Shown: piece by piece, positions 23,559-32,533 of the stretch
Layout: each line of letters begins with the position of its first letter
Numbering within the stretch: the stretch's first letter is position 1
From: CAXBCP01 sp963974055
Lineage (GTDB): Bacteria; Pseudomonadota; Alphaproteobacteria; MPNO01; UBA830
Direction of reading: 5' to 3'
NCBI GenBank assembly: GCA_963974055.1
Contig: CAXBCP010000023.1
Span: forward strand, 15,172 to 79,171
Length of the DNA: 64,000 bases
Translations under genes and position numbers: made by a program
The notes under the pieces: generated by a model
Database searches by the model: none
Told to the model about the DNA's origin: nothing
Seen by the model: only the letters and a program-made list of their open reading frames with translations

Positions 23559-25022
23559 ATGGAAATCCGCGAAGCGCTGACGTTTGACGACATACTCCTC
23601 GTACCCGCGGAATCTGCCGTTCTCCCCCATGAAGCCTCTACGAAAACGCGCCTGACGCGCTCGATCAGCCTTGGTATTCCGCTGGTTTCCGCGGCAATGG
23701 ACACGGTGACGGAATCGGCTATGGCGATTGCCATGGCCCAGGCGGGCGGCATCGGCGTGCTTCACAAGAACCTTGAAATTGCCGCCCAGGCGGACGAGGT
23801 CCGGGCCGTCAAGAAATTCGAGTCCGGCATGGTGGTCAACCCGGTCACCATCGCGCCCGAACGCACCCTTGCCGACGCGCTGGCCCTGATGGAAGGCCAC
23901 AGGATTTCCGGCATTCCGGTCGTCGAGGCCAATAGCGGCAAGCTTGTCGGCGTCCTCACCAACCGGGACGTCCGCTTCGCAGACCGGCCCGACCAGCCCG
24001 TCAGCGAACTGATGACCCATGAAAACCTGGTGACGGTGAACGAAGGCGTCGATATGGCCGAGGCCCGGCGCCTGCTGCACAAATTCCGGATCGAAAAGCT
24101 TCTGGTTGTCGATGACAGCTATCGCTGCATCGGCCTGATCACGGTCAAGGACATGGAAAAGGCGAAGCTTCATCCGGATGCCACCAAGGACGACAAGGGC
24201 CGTCTGCGCGTCGCTGCGGCGACCGGAGTCGGCGATGACGGGTTTGCGCGGGCCGAGGCGCTGATTGACGCCGAGGCGGATGTCGTGGTGGTCGATACCG
24301 CGCACGGTCATTCCCGCGGCGTGCTCGAAGCGGTCGCCCGGATCAAACGCATTTCCAACAGCACGCAGGTCATCGCCGGCAATATCGCGACCCCCGACGG
24401 CGCCAGGGCACTGATCGATGCAGGTGCGGATTCGGTCAAGATCGGGATCGGGCCGGGCTCGATCTGCACCACGCGCGCGGTCACCGGCGTCGGCGTGCCG
24501 CAGTTCAGCGCGGTGCATGAATCCTCGGAAATCTGTCATAAAAACGACGTGCCCTGTATTGCCGATGGCGGTGTCCGCCTGTCGGGCGATGTCGCGAAAG
24601 CGATCGCGGCGGGGGCGGACTGCGTGATGGTGGGCTCGTTGCTCGCCGGCACCGAGGAAAGCCCCGGCGAGGTGTTCCTGTATCAGGGGCGGTCCTACAA
24701 GTCCTATCGCGGGATGGGATCGCTGGGCGCGATGGCACAGGGATCGGCGGACCGTTATTTTCAGCAGGAAGTGAACGATACGCTCAAGCTCGTGCCCGAG
24801 GGGATCGAGGGCAGGGTGCCGTACAAGGGCCCGGCGGGCGCGGTCCTGCACCAGCTCATCGGCGGCCTGCGCGCCTCGATGGGATATACCGGCAACGGCA
24901 CCGTCGCCGACATGCAGGCCAACTGCTCCTTCCGGCGGGCGACGTCGGCGGGCTTCCGCGAAGGTCACGTCCACGACGTGTCGATCATGCGCGAGGCGCC
25001 CAATTACCGGCCCCCGGAATAG
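23559..25022 (+). CDS. guaB: Inosine-5'-monophosphate dehydrogenase
   Basis: 487 residues, the usual length. The IMPDH barrel has the catalytic loop GIGPGSICTTR with Cys near 303. Two CBS domains are inserted at about 90-205 (VNPVTIAPERTL...SGIPVVEA; GVLTNRDVRF). The flap region ends ENDTLKLVPEGIEGRV-like as EVNDTLKLVPEGIEGRV. It oxidises IMP to XMP with NAD+. It lies two genes upstream of guaA, with a GNAT gene between, so both GMP-branch enzymes are together. Confidence 0.97.
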   Translation: MEIREALTFDDILLVPAESAVLPHEASTKTRLTRSISLGIPLVSAAMDTVTESAMAIAMAQAGGIGVLHKNLEIAAQADEVRAVKKFESGMVVNPVTIAPERTLADALALMEGHRISGIPVVEANSGKLVGVLTNRDVRFADRPDQPVSELMTHENLVTVNEGVDMAEARRLLHKFRIEKLLVVDDSYRCIGLITVKDMEKAKLHPDATKDDKGRLRVAAATGVGDDGFARAEALIDAEADVVVVDTAHGHSRGVLEAVARIKRISNSTQVIAGNIATPDGARALIDAGADSVKIGIGPGSICTTRAVTGVGVPQFSAVHESSEICHKNDVPCIADGGVRLSGDVAKAIAAGADCVMVGSLLAGTEESPGEVFLYQGRSYKSYRGMGSLGAMAQGSADRYFQQEVNDTLKLVPEGIEGRVPYKGPAGAVLHQLIGGLRASMGYTGNGTVADMQANCSFRRATSAGFREGHVHDVSIMREAPNYRPPE

Positions 25023-25026
25023 TGCG

Positions 25027-25584
25027 GTGACGGGGGCGGCGACCGATATCGGCGTAAGGGAGGCGGATGCCGACGATGCCGCGGTGATCGCCCGCATTCA
25101 TTCGGAAAGCTGGCGGTCGACCTATGCCGGCATTCTGCCCGACGACGTTCTGCTCGATCTCGAATCCCGGGACCACAAAGAGCGCTGGTGGCGCCATGTG
25201 CTCGGACCGGTGCGCAGCGATCATTTCGTGTATGTTGCGGAATCGGCCGATGGCGGCGTGATCGGATTCGCCAGCGCCGGCCCGTCGCGCAATACCGGTC
25301 TGCCCTACCGGGCCGAGGTTTATACAATTTACCTGCAGGACGATTTTCACGGTTTCGGTATCGGGCGCCAGCTTTTCGCCAGCACCGTCGCCCGGGCGCA
25401 GGAAGCGCGCGGCCCGTCCGTGATCGTCTGGTGCCTGAGGGAAAATCCGTCCCGGTTCTTTTACGAGCGCATGGGCGGGGTAATGGTGGCACGCCGGACC
25501 GGCACGGTCGGATCGGCGGCCGTAGAGGAAATCGGATACGCCTGGGAAGACGCTTCCGATCTGGCTGTCTGGGGGAGTGCCTGA
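25027..25584 (+). CDS. GNAT-family N-acetyltransferase
   Basis: 185 residues from a GTG start 4 bp after guaB. The GNAT fold is clear: N-terminal IREADADDAAVIARIHSESWRSTYAGIL-like segment, and acetyl-CoA-binding motif A in IYLQDDFHGFGIGRQLFAS (Q/R-x-x-G-x-G/A form), followed by ENPSRFFYERMGG. The substrate is unknown. It overlaps the guaA start by 8 bp, so it is part of the guaB-guaA transcription unit. Confidence 0.85.
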   Translation: MTGAATDIGVREADADDAAVIARIHSESWRSTYAGILPDDVLLDLESRDHKERWWRHVLGPVRSDHFVYVAESADGGVIGFASAGPSRNTGLPYRAEVYTIYLQDDFHGFGIGRQLFASTVARAQEARGPSVIVWCLRENPSRFFYERMGGVMVARRTGTVGSAAVEEIGYAWEDASDLAVWGSA

Positions 25585-27145
25585 GTCCGTGAATATTTCC
25601 GACCGCGTATTGATTATCGATTTCGGGTCCCAGGTGACCCAGCTTATCGCCCGCCGCGTGCGCGAAAGCGGCGTGTATTGCGAAATCCATCCGTTCAACA
25701 AGGTAACGGCGGCGACGCTGGCCGAGTTCGCGCCGAAGGCGATCGTCCTGTCCGGCGGTCCGGCCTCGGTACTCGATATCGATACCCCGCGGGCGCCCGA
25801 CGAGGTCTTCGATCTCGGCGTGCCGGTGCTCGGCATCTGTTACGGCCAGCAGACCATGGTCGAACAGCTCGGCGGCGAGGTGCAGACGTCGGATCACCGG
25901 GAATTCGGCCGCGCCATGGTCACGGTCGCCGAGGACTGCGCGATGTTCGAGGGCGTCTGGCATGTCGGCGCCGAGGAGCAGGTCTGGATGAGCCACGGCG
26001 ACCGCGTGGTGCGGCTGCCGGACGGGTTCCGCGTTGTCGGCACCAGCGTCGGCGCGCCCTATGCCGCGATCGCCAATGACGAGCGCCGGTTCTACGCGGT
26101 CCAGTTCCATCCCGAAGTCGTCCACACGCCCCACGGCGCGGAGCTGCTGAAGAATTTCACCCATGGCGTTGCCGGCTGTCGGGGCGACTGGACCATGGCG
26201 GCGTTTCGCGACCAGGAAATAGCCAAGGTGCGCGCCCAGGTCGGCACCGGGCGCGTGATCTGCGGCCTGTCGGGCGGCGTGGATTCGTCGGTGGTCGCGG
26301 TGCTGCTGCACGAAGCGATCGGCGACCAGCTGACCTGCGTATTCGTCGATACCGGCATGATGCGCCAGGACGAGGCGGAGGAGGTCGTGACCCTGTTCCG
26401 CGATCACTACAACATTTCGCTGGTGCATCGCGATGCGGCGGACCTGTTCGTCGGCAAGCTCGCCGGCGTCACCGACCCGGAACAGAAGCGCAAGATTATC
26501 GGCAGCACGTTCATCGACGTGTTCGACGAGGAAGCGAAGAAGGTCGGCGGCGCCGATTTCCTCGCCCAGGGCACGCTGTATCCCGATGTAATCGAATCCG
26601 TCTCGTTCCATGGCGGGCCCAGCGTGACGATCAAGTCCCACCACAATGTCGGCGGCCTGCCGGAGCGCATGAACATGGCGCTGGTCGAGCCGCTGCGCGA
26701 ACTGTTCAAGGACGAAGTCCGCGCGCTCGGCCGCGAACTGGGGCTGCCGGAAAGCTTCGTCGGCCGCCATCCGTTTCCCGGGCCGGGCCTCGCGATCCGC
26801 ATTCCCGGCGACATCACGCGCGAAAAGCTCGACGTGCTGCGCAAGGCCGATGCGATCTACCTCGAGGAAATCCGCAATGCCGGGCTGTACGACGAGATCT
26901 GGCAGGCCTTCGCCGTGCTGCTGCCGGTCCAGACCGTCGGCGTGATGGGCGATGCCCGTACCTACGACAATGTCTGCGCCCTGCGCGCGGTAACGTCGAC
27001 CGACGGCATGACCGCCGATTTCTATCCCTATGACATGGGGTTTCTCGGCCGCACGGCGAACCGCATCATCAACGAGGTCCGCGGCATCAACCGGGTGGTC
27101 TACGACATCACGTCGAAACCGCCCGGCACCATCGAGTGGGAATAG
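25577..27145 (+). CDS. guaA: GMP synthase (glutamine-hydrolysing)
   Basis: 522 residues starting at GTG 25577, overlapping the GNAT stop. The class I glutamine amidotransferase domain (1-195) has the nucleophile in GICYGQQ (Cys88) and His/Glu in FHPEVVHT. The ATP pyrophosphatase domain follows with the P-loop GLSGGVDSSV near 233, and the C-terminal dimerisation domain ends KPPGTIEWE. It converts XMP to GMP using glutamine and ATP. Everything typical of the family is present. Confidence 0.97.
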   Translation: MPESVNISDRVLIIDFGSQVTQLIARRVRESGVYCEIHPFNKVTAATLAEFAPKAIVLSGGPASVLDIDTPRAPDEVFDLGVPVLGICYGQQTMVEQLGGEVQTSDHREFGRAMVTVAEDCAMFEGVWHVGAEEQVWMSHGDRVVRLPDGFRVVGTSVGAPYAAIANDERRFYAVQFHPEVVHTPHGAELLKNFTHGVAGCRGDWTMAAFRDQEIAKVRAQVGTGRVICGLSGGVDSSVVAVLLHEAIGDQLTCVFVDTGMMRQDEAEEVVTLFRDHYNISLVHRDAADLFVGKLAGVTDPEQKRKIIGSTFIDVFDEEAKKVGGADFLAQGTLYPDVIESVSFHGGPSVTIKSHHNVGGLPERMNMALVEPLRELFKDEVRALGRELGLPESFVGRHPFPGPGLAIRIPGDITREKLDVLRKADAIYLEEIRNAGLYDEIWQAFAVLLPVQTVGVMGDARTYDNVCALRAVTSTDGMTADFYPYDMGFLGRTANRIINEVRGINRVVYDITSKPPGTIEWE

Positions 27146-27189
27146 GGTTTCGGATCGAATTCACCGGCTTTTGAGATCGGGGGCATCCG

Positions 27190-27207
27190 CCGGCGGAAAT
27201 CCGCCGG
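27190..27207. terminator. Hairpin between convergent guaA and SDR gene
   Basis: The perfect inverted repeat CCGGCGGA/TCCGCCGG lies in the 78-bp gap between two convergent stop codons. There is no T-run, so if it terminates transcription it does so bidirectionally and perhaps with Rho. Confidence 0.4.
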
Positions 27208-27223
27208 TGCCGGGTCGGGGTGC

Positions 27224-27796
27224 CTATTCCGCGGCGGCGAGGATCCGGCTTTTCTGCGCCTGAATTTCGCAGTAATTCGCGGCATGCTGCAGCGTCATGT
27301 CGGCGATCTCGATGTGTTCCGGCAGATCGATCAGTGTTTTTACGGCCTCGGCGACTTCGGTATACGACAGGGACGGCAGCGCATGTTCCAGCAGGCCCAG
27401 GTTGATCGTGGTGATCCGGCAGCGCTTGTCCGAATTGTAGGTCAGGTTGGCGGCAAGCTGGTTCAGCGCCGCTTTCTGGGCCGCGTACATGTAGCCTTTC
27501 GAAATGTTCGGCTGCGCCGCTCTCGACGACATATTGATGATGTATTTGCCCGCGTCGGCTTTCCAGGCGTCGAAAAACCGGAACAGCAGCTCGACCTGCG
27601 AAAAACCCTGATGTGCCTGGTTGATGAAAATGTCGAAGTCCCGGGGACGGATATCGTCCTCGAGCCTGACATTCGTCACGCTAAAGGCGCGCGCGCGGCC
27701 GGACGGCCCGTGGTTCGCGGATTCGTCCGTCAGCAGATCCGTGATCGCCCCGGCCAGACCGGTGCTACCGGTTATTGCCACTCTCGTAGTGTTCAT
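27224..27796 (-). CDS. Short-chain dehydrogenase/NAD(P)-binding protein
   Basis: 190 residues from the ATG at 27796. Rossmann signature RVAITGSTGLAGAITD at the N terminus (GxxGxxG type), then DIFINQAH, YIINMSSRA and YMYAAQKAALNQLAANL, where Tyr and Lys occupy the SDR YxxxK positions. It is shorter than classical SDRs (about 250). Its start lies 32 bp inside the upstream radical SAM gene, so translation is coupled. It is likely a sugar or small-molecule oxidoreductase acting with that enzyme; the substrate is unknown. Confidence 0.75.
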   Translation of the reverse strand: MNTTRVAITGSTGLAGAITDLLTDESANHGPSGRARAFSVTNVRLEDDIRPRDFDIFINQAHQGFSQVELLFRFFDAWKADAGKYIINMSSRAAQPNISKGYMYAAQKAALNQLAANLTYNSDKRCRITTINLGLLEHALPSLSYTEVAEAVKTLIDLPEHIEIADMTLQHAANYCEIQAQKSRILAAAE

Positions 27797-28676
27797 TGAG
27801 CATCCTGAAAGATTCGCCACCGAACAATACCCCTTTGACATTGCATTGATTGCAGGGGGCCTGGCTCCGGTCCCCCTTGGCCAGGCGCCGGCGGATTTTG
27901 GCCATCGCCTTGGAGAACCACACATCCTCGAGGCTGTCCTGTATCAGATTGCCGACCACCTGTTCCCGGCCCCAGTCGTTCGAGCAGAAAAGAACGTCGC
28001 CGTTCCAGTCGACGAACATCTTGTAGAACGGGTAATGGCAGGGCTTGCCGCGCAACTGTTCGACCTCGCTTTCGTCCTGGCCGGTCCAGGTGATCCGGCC
28101 CGACCGGTTGTTCAGGATCAGGCCATGGTCGCTGTCGTTCCAGTGCATGCGGTATTTGACGCTTTCCGCGCGTTCCGGCCCGACCATCCGCTCGAATCCG
28201 GCCATCTGGTCCGCGCCGTCGTACAAATTGATATAGAGGAGATCGAGGCCGTTTTCGAAAACCCGGGACACCAGTTCCGGGGTCAGTTTGTCGCCGTTGG
28301 TGTTGCACTCGATCGTTGCGTGCGGCAGCTTTTCGCGGAATATCCCGACGATTTCGGGAAACAGCGGGTTCAGGAAATTTTCCCCGAACCCGGAGAACGA
28401 TACCTTTCCGGCATATTGCGCGGCGCTTAGCCGTTCGGCGATCAGTTCGGCGCCGGTGAGGGACATGTTGAGGTTTCTGTTCGGAAAGACCGTTTCGTCG
28501 AAGCGCGGGCAGAACACGCATTTCCGGTTGCACAGTTCCGTCGTGTTGACCTCCACCGTCAGCAGGGACTTCACCAGGCCTGCGCCATGGGTGTTTCTTT
28601 TGAAATGGGACGCTTCCTGGTTTTTCCGGTGTTCCAGAAAGGTTTCCTTGTCGAATGTGTTTGGTGTCGCGTCCAT
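27765..28676 (-). CDS. Radical SAM / SPASM-domain protein
   Basis: 303 residues from the ATG at 28676. The 4Fe-4S/SAM motif is CNRKCVFC (near 54-61), preceded by LLTVEVNTTELC. GFGENFLNP is the GGE-like region, and IECNTNGDKL is a later barrel strand. The C terminus has a partial SPASM/twitch region: VDWNGDVLFCSNDWG, then CNQCNVKG. The family includes peptide-modifying and sugar-modifying enzymes. It is coupled to the SDR gene and divergent from an FkbM methyltransferase, which suggests surface polysaccharide or small-molecule modification; this is inference. Confidence 0.85.
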   Translation of the reverse strand: MDATPNTFDKETFLEHRKNQEASHFKRNTHGAGLVKSLLTVEVNTTELCNRKCVFCPRFDETVFPNRNLNMSLTGAELIAERLSAAQYAGKVSFSGFGENFLNPLFPEIVGIFREKLPHATIECNTNGDKLTPELVSRVFENGLDLLYINLYDGADQMAGFERMVGPERAESVKYRMHWNDSDHGLILNNRSGRITWTGQDESEVEQLRGKPCHYPFYKMFVDWNGDVLFCSNDWGREQVVGNLIQDSLEDVWFSKAMAKIRRRLAKGDRSQAPCNQCNVKGVLFGGESFRMLNEHYESGNNR

Positions 28677-28944
28677 TTCGTTCCCGCTTGCAAACCGAAT
28701 AAGGGGCGCGCACGGCGCCGGTTTCGTTAAAAGCACGCATGCTGCGACCCGTGCTCTGAAAGAAACGCCCCTATTTGTGCCTCTTAACCAACAAATTAAG
28801 GTTAATTTTTGGCGCCCATGTCCCTGTTTTTTGCCGGAACGCGGTTTCGGCGCGCGGCGGCAGGGTACTTGATCGGATCGGCGCCGGATGTAGGGTGGGC
28901 CGCGCCCGCGGTCAGCGGCGTATTTCAGGTATGAGAGTTGTGAG
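28677..28944. promoter_or_regulatory. Divergent promoter region (radical SAM / FkbM)
   Basis: A 268-bp gap between divergent genes. An AT-rich patch near 28785-28815 (CTTAACCAACAAATTAAGG, then TTAATTTTTGG) is the likely promoter/operator zone. The TTAA pairs are spaced 8 rather than the 7 expected for a CtrA box, so I do not claim CtrA control. Confidence 0.35.
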
Positions 28945-29958
28945 ATGGAACTGAAGATCAGAAATCCCTACCGGGTCGTCGGCGATCTCAGCTGCTTTCT
29001 GCGCCTGTATTGCCGGCAACCCAATGCCTATTACGCCTCCCCGAAACGGAATGTGCTGAATTCGGCTGTGTCCCTGGCGGCGCGGGTGTGGGGCTTCAGA
29101 AAGCTGACCCGCGCGGCACACCGGTTTTTTCCCGTCGAATGCGGCGACGGGCGGGTATTCACCGCCCGGGATACGAATTCCCAGTACCATTCGATCTATT
29201 TCGATGCCTATCGCGACGCCTACGAGCCCGATGTGACGTCGGCGCTCGAATGTTTCCTGAATGCCGGCGACGTGTTCGTGGATGTCGGCTCCAACTGGGG
29301 CCATCACACGTTTTACGCGGTTCTCGAAAAGGGCGCGTCCGCGGTGGCGTTCGAACCGAACCCGATCGTCGGCGACGACCTTGCACGGGTGGCCGGCGAA
29401 CTGGGCGTATCGGACCGGGTGACCCTGCACCGGGCCGGGGTATCCGACGGCGAGGGGACCCTTCGTCTCAGCCAGAACTATTTCGAATCCGGCGTGGCCT
29501 CTATTGACGACAGCTTCGCCGCCGAGCGCAAATCCGAAAAACTGATATCGGTCTGCCACCGGGTTCTCGGTCTCAAACCCATCGTCAACGAGGTGCCGGT
29601 CGTGACGCTCGATTCCCTCGCCCTCGACAGGATCGACCTGATGAAGGTCGATGCCGAAGGCGTTGAGCTGGCGGTCTTCCGGGGCGGGCGGGACACGATC
29701 GCGAGGCTGCGGCCCAGGATATGCTTCGAGTTTCACAGCGCCGACCTCAGCACATACGACCCGTTCGAACGGTTCTTCGCCGATCTCGATTACACGCTCT
29801 ATGAAATCGCGGCGGAAAAGAAGCCGTCCTCTCCCGGCGTCTTCGATGTCGCGTTGAGCCCCATCGCCGGGCCGTCGCTCGTTGCGCACAGGCAATACAA
29901 CATCATCGCCATGCCCAACGAGGCCGATCCGCCGGACGGGGCCCCGACGCCTGATTAA
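28945..29958 (+). CDS. FkbM-family SAM-dependent methyltransferase
   Basis: 337 residues. Motif I is VFVDVGSNWGHHTFYAV near 110, then AVAFEPNPIV; the FkbM hallmark LMKVDAEGVELAVFRGG lies near 232, followed by RPRICFEFH. FkbM enzymes O-methylate sugars or polyketides. The N-terminal 100 residues are basic and may contact a membrane or glycan carrier. It ends 6 bp from the convergent lipoprotein gene. Context with the divergent radical SAM/SDR pair points to glycan decoration, but no glycosyltransferase is adjacent. Confidence 0.85.
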   Translation: MELKIRNPYRVVGDLSCFLRLYCRQPNAYYASPKRNVLNSAVSLAARVWGFRKLTRAAHRFFPVECGDGRVFTARDTNSQYHSIYFDAYRDAYEPDVTSALECFLNAGDVFVDVGSNWGHHTFYAVLEKGASAVAFEPNPIVGDDLARVAGELGVSDRVTLHRAGVSDGEGTLRLSQNYFESGVASIDDSFAAERKSEKLISVCHRVLGLKPIVNEVPVVTLDSLALDRIDLMKVDAEGVELAVFRGGRDTIARLRPRICFEFHSADLSTYDPFERFFADLDYTLYEIAAEKKPSSPGVFDVALSPIAGPSLVAHRQYNIIAMPNEADPPDGAPTPD

Positions 29959-29964
29959 GGACGC

Positions 29965-30588
29965 TTATTTAAGCGCGTCGCGCATAAACATGTCCTTGAA
30001 GATCCGGTCGAGTTTTTCACGATAGGCCGGCCCGACCATCTTGCCCGTCTCCGACGGGATAAGCCCGGAGCCGAGCCCGTCGGTGCCGCGAAATTCGGTT
30101 TCGGCGAGCTGCTTTCCGTCCGCCCCGAATATCTGCGCGCGGAGTTCGTAGAGCAGGCGCGTCGCTACGTAGGTATCGGATTTCCATTCCTGGAGCGTGA
30201 TCAGCAGGGCGCGCGCGGCCCCGGTGCCGGTTATCGTGCGGCGGGCCTCCGCCGGTCCCTGGGCCGGTGCGATCGTAACGGCCTCGGCCTTGATATTGCG
30301 GGCTTTGAGCCCGTTGACGACCGCGGTCGTCATGTCGGCGGCCAGCGGCTTGCCGGATGCCGTGACGACATCGAACGGGTTGCCCCAACCGCCCCGCGAG
30401 AGCCCGACAAAGTCCGGCGTCTTGTTGTTGTCGACGATGTAGCTCCGCCGGTCATGGACGGCGACCGCAACGGTCTTGTCCGTCTGAACGTCCCAGTTCG
30501 GGTCGGCATAGGTATAGTCGTGCTTGACGCCGATCGCGCAGCCGCCTGTGATTATTGCCAGAGCAATCGTGATAAGGATCGAGCGCAT
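29965..30588 (-). CDS. Putative lipoprotein
   Basis: 207 residues. A signal peptide with lipobox (IALAIITGGC, Cys near 17) places it on the periplasmic side of a membrane. The mature part begins YADPNWDVQTDKTVAVAVHDRRSYI and then has ADMTTAVVNGLKARNIKAE, loosely like YajG-type lipoproteins. No enzymatic motif is visible. It is monocistronic and convergent with the FkbM gene. Confidence 0.6.
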   Translation of the reverse strand: MRSILITIALAIITGGCAIGVKHDYTYADPNWDVQTDKTVAVAVHDRRSYIVDNNKTPDFVGLSRGGWGNPFDVVTASGKPLAADMTTAVVNGLKARNIKAEAVTIAPAQGPAEARRTITGTGAARALLITLQEWKSDTYVATRLLYELRAQIFGADGKQLAETEFRGTDGLGSGLIPSETGKMVGPAYREKLDRIFKDMFMRDALK

Positions 30589-31112
30589 TGTTTCTCCAGT
30601 TTTTGATCTGTGTGTTGAACCCGGTCGCTACGTGCATCCATGGAGGGCAGGGCGACGGGCATCGTAGCGGACCGCCTCACGGGGTTGAATACTATATTTT
30701 TCGCAACGGCCTGCGCGTTGCAGGGGTGTCTGTCGCGTGGCGGTTATGGCGCGGTCAGACAGGGGGCGGCCACCGCGAACCGGTTTGTCGTGACCCGGAC
30801 CGGGCCCGAGCGTCCGTGATCCCGAAAATTAACCCTGTTATGCAGTCATGCGACCGGGGGAAGGAATGTAATACCTTTGAAAACAATGCATTAGCCGCAA
30901 TTTTGTCCTTTGGGCTGATGCAAAAATGTTAATGGAATCAATGCGCTTTAAAATACATGTCATAAAACGGTTGAAATCCCGAATCGGGTTTGTTACACTT
31001 TTGTGGTCCGGCGCTTCCTGTGTAAAGGAAACGTCATATTTCGCTTGAAAAATTAGTTGCACTGCACTATCTCACCGTGCACTGCAATATTTTGTTGAAT
31101 CGGGTAAGAATC
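30589..31112. promoter_or_regulatory. 524-bp intergenic region upstream of the small GcrA-like gene
   Basis: No gene is visible. Just before the GcrA-like gene the octamer GCACTGCA occurs twice, at 31059-31066 and 31079-31086, exactly 20 bp apart (about two helical turns), a possible tandem operator. The part near 30880-31050 is strikingly AT-rich for this genome. A short unannotated RNA cannot be excluded, but no terminator is seen before 31112. Confidence 0.4.
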
Positions 31113-31322
31113 ATGAGCCAAGCTAAGCAGAAAGTCCTCAATATCACGCGTCTGTTCAATCATGGACCGTCGCCGTTCCGTACCTGCCAGTGGCCGCACG
31201 GCGAGCCGGCAACGAAGGAATTTCATTTCTGCGGCGACAAGACGCTCGAAGGATATTCCTATTGCCCGAAGCACGTTGAAATGGCCTATCGTGAGCCGGA
31301 GCCGCGCCGCAAGGTCGCCTAG
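31113..31322 (+). CDS. Stand-alone GcrA-type C-terminal domain protein
   Basis: 69 residues. RTCQWPHGEP, EFHFCGDKT, EGYSYCPKHVEMAYRE matches the C-terminal sigma70-binding domain of GcrA (compare CKWPIGDP...FCG...YC..H...AY in the Caulobacter protein). The N-terminal HTH that reads methylated GANTC is absent; only MSQAKQKVLNITRLFNHGPSPF precedes it. It could bind RNA polymerase sigma factor without DNA binding, acting as a competitor or co-regulator of GcrA. Four Cys/His residues suggest a zinc site. A strong terminator follows at 31386. Confidence 0.75.
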   Translation: MSQAKQKVLNITRLFNHGPSPFRTCQWPHGEPATKEFHFCGDKTLEGYSYCPKHVEMAYREPEPRRKVA

Positions 31323-31385
31323 TTCACTGTAAATCGCCTGCTGTCCTTCATGGATAGCCGGTGACCGAACGGTCGAAAATTGATA

Positions 31386-31417
31386 AGCTGCCTCCCGACC
31401 GGAGGCAGCTTTCTTTC
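31386..31417 (+). terminator. Rho-independent terminator after the GcrA-like gene
   Basis: The perfect 10-bp stem AGCTGCCTCC (31386-31395) with GGAGGCAGCT (31401-31410) and a 5-nt loop is followed by TTTCTTTC within the stem end and tail. It lies 64 bp after the GcrA-like stop and just before the DUF3891 start (31429). Confidence 0.7.
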
Positions 31418-31428
31418 GTGAGGACCCC

Positions 31429-32238
31429 ATGATCGTTCAGACCGCGCCCGAGGGCGCTCGCCGTTTCGTTATCCGCATGTCGGAACACACGGCATTGTCG
31501 GACAGCCTCGCCGGGGCATTCGGCAATGACCGTTTTGCACCGGTCGAAGATCCCGCATCCCGTTACATCATTGCAAATCACGATGCCGGGTGGGCGGATC
31601 TGGACGACGAATTCCGGATCGATCCCGCGACCGGCTTTCCCTATAACCTGGCCGAAACGCCGTTCGACCTGATCATGGGAACCAGCAAGGCCTCGCCGGA
31701 TTTCAATGAAGCCCACGACCCGTTTGCGGGCCTGTTGTCGAGCATGCATTCCTGGGGCCTGTACAATGGCCGCTACGGACTGTCCGACGTCGTATTGCTC
31801 GACAAGGTGGCCGAACAGAATGTCCCCGCCGCGGAGGCCATGCTGGCCGGCGAGGAGGCGCGGCAGGCGCGGCTGAAAGAAACATTGCGCGACCGTCCGG
31901 ACACCCGCGACAAGGTCGAAGACCGGCGCCTGATGCAGGCCTACAAGCAGCTTCAGTTCTTCGATACGCTGGCCCTTTATTTCAACCGGATACACGAAGG
32001 CGCGCGCGCCGAAGCCGTGTTCCCCAACGTGCCGATGTCGGAAACGGCCGATGCCGAGATCACCGTCACGCCGCTCGGCGACGGCATCTACAGGGTCGCG
32101 CCCTGGCCGTTTGCCGGCGACCGGCTGACGGTCGAATTCGACGGCCGCTACATGGCGCCCGAGCCGGGGCGGGAACGATCATCCGTCGCCCCGGACCTGC
32201 CGGTTGAAGCGCAGTCCGTGACGCTGGTCGCAGGCTGA
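31429..32238 (+). CDS. DUF3891 family protein
   Basis: 269 residues with GTGAGGA before the ATG. The pattern IIANHDAGWADLDDEFRIDP...FPYNLAETP...SKASPDFNEAHDPFAGLLSSMHSWGLYNGRYG fits DUF3891. His and Asp residues in NHDAGW and SMHSWGLYNG suggest an HD-like metal site, but its chemistry is not established. It ends 85 bp before the small membrane protein gene. Confidence 0.7.
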   Translation: MIVQTAPEGARRFVIRMSEHTALSDSLAGAFGNDRFAPVEDPASRYIIANHDAGWADLDDEFRIDPATGFPYNLAETPFDLIMGTSKASPDFNEAHDPFAGLLSSMHSWGLYNGRYGLSDVVLLDKVAEQNVPAAEAMLAGEEARQARLKETLRDRPDTRDKVEDRRLMQAYKQLQFFDTLALYFNRIHEGARAEAVFPNVPMSETADAEITVTPLGDGIYRVAPWPFAGDRLTVEFDGRYMAPEPGRERSSVAPDLPVEAQSVTLVAG

Positions 32239-32323
32239 CCCGCCGGGCGTTTTCCGCGCGACGATCCGGCTTTTGCCCGCCTGTCCTCCCTGCGGTATTG
32301 TCTCTCCGAATGGAGGCCTCTGC

Positions 32324-32533
32324 GTGTTTGCAAAAATAATCGGTGTCGTCACGGCGATCACCATCTTCCTGCTGTATTTCAGGTGGCGCGGCACCGATCC
32401 GGTCCTGGAAACGATGCTCGGAATCCTGCTGGCGCTCGCCGGCGGGACCTGGGCCTGGTGGCTGACCGGGCGGCGCCAGCAGCGCATGGAGCGCGACAGC
32501 CGGGATCCCCACGACCGGACACCGCCCCGATGA
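32324..32533 (+). CDS. Small two-helix membrane protein
   Basis: 69 residues from a GTG with GGAGG 7 bases upstream. Two hydrophobic helices (IIGVVTAITIFLLYF and LGILLALAGGTWAWWL) are joined by a short polar turn, followed by a basic tail. The stop overlaps the idi2 start by 4 bp, so the two are co-translated. I recognise no family. A role near isoprenoid synthesis is possible only by position. Confidence 0.55.
   Translation: MFAKIIGVVTAITIFLLYFRWRGTDPVLETMLGILLALAGGTWAWWLTGRRQQRMERDSRDPHDRTPPR

Noticed and set aside
25004..26770. Very long minus-strand open frame opposite guaA
   Set aside because: High-GC shadow of guaA; the sense protein is a full-length conserved enzyme and the antisense translation matches nothing.
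28785..28815. Possible CtrA boxes (TTAA pairs) upstream of the FkbM gene
   Set aside because: Spacing is 8 or 2 rather than the required 7 between TTAA half-sites.
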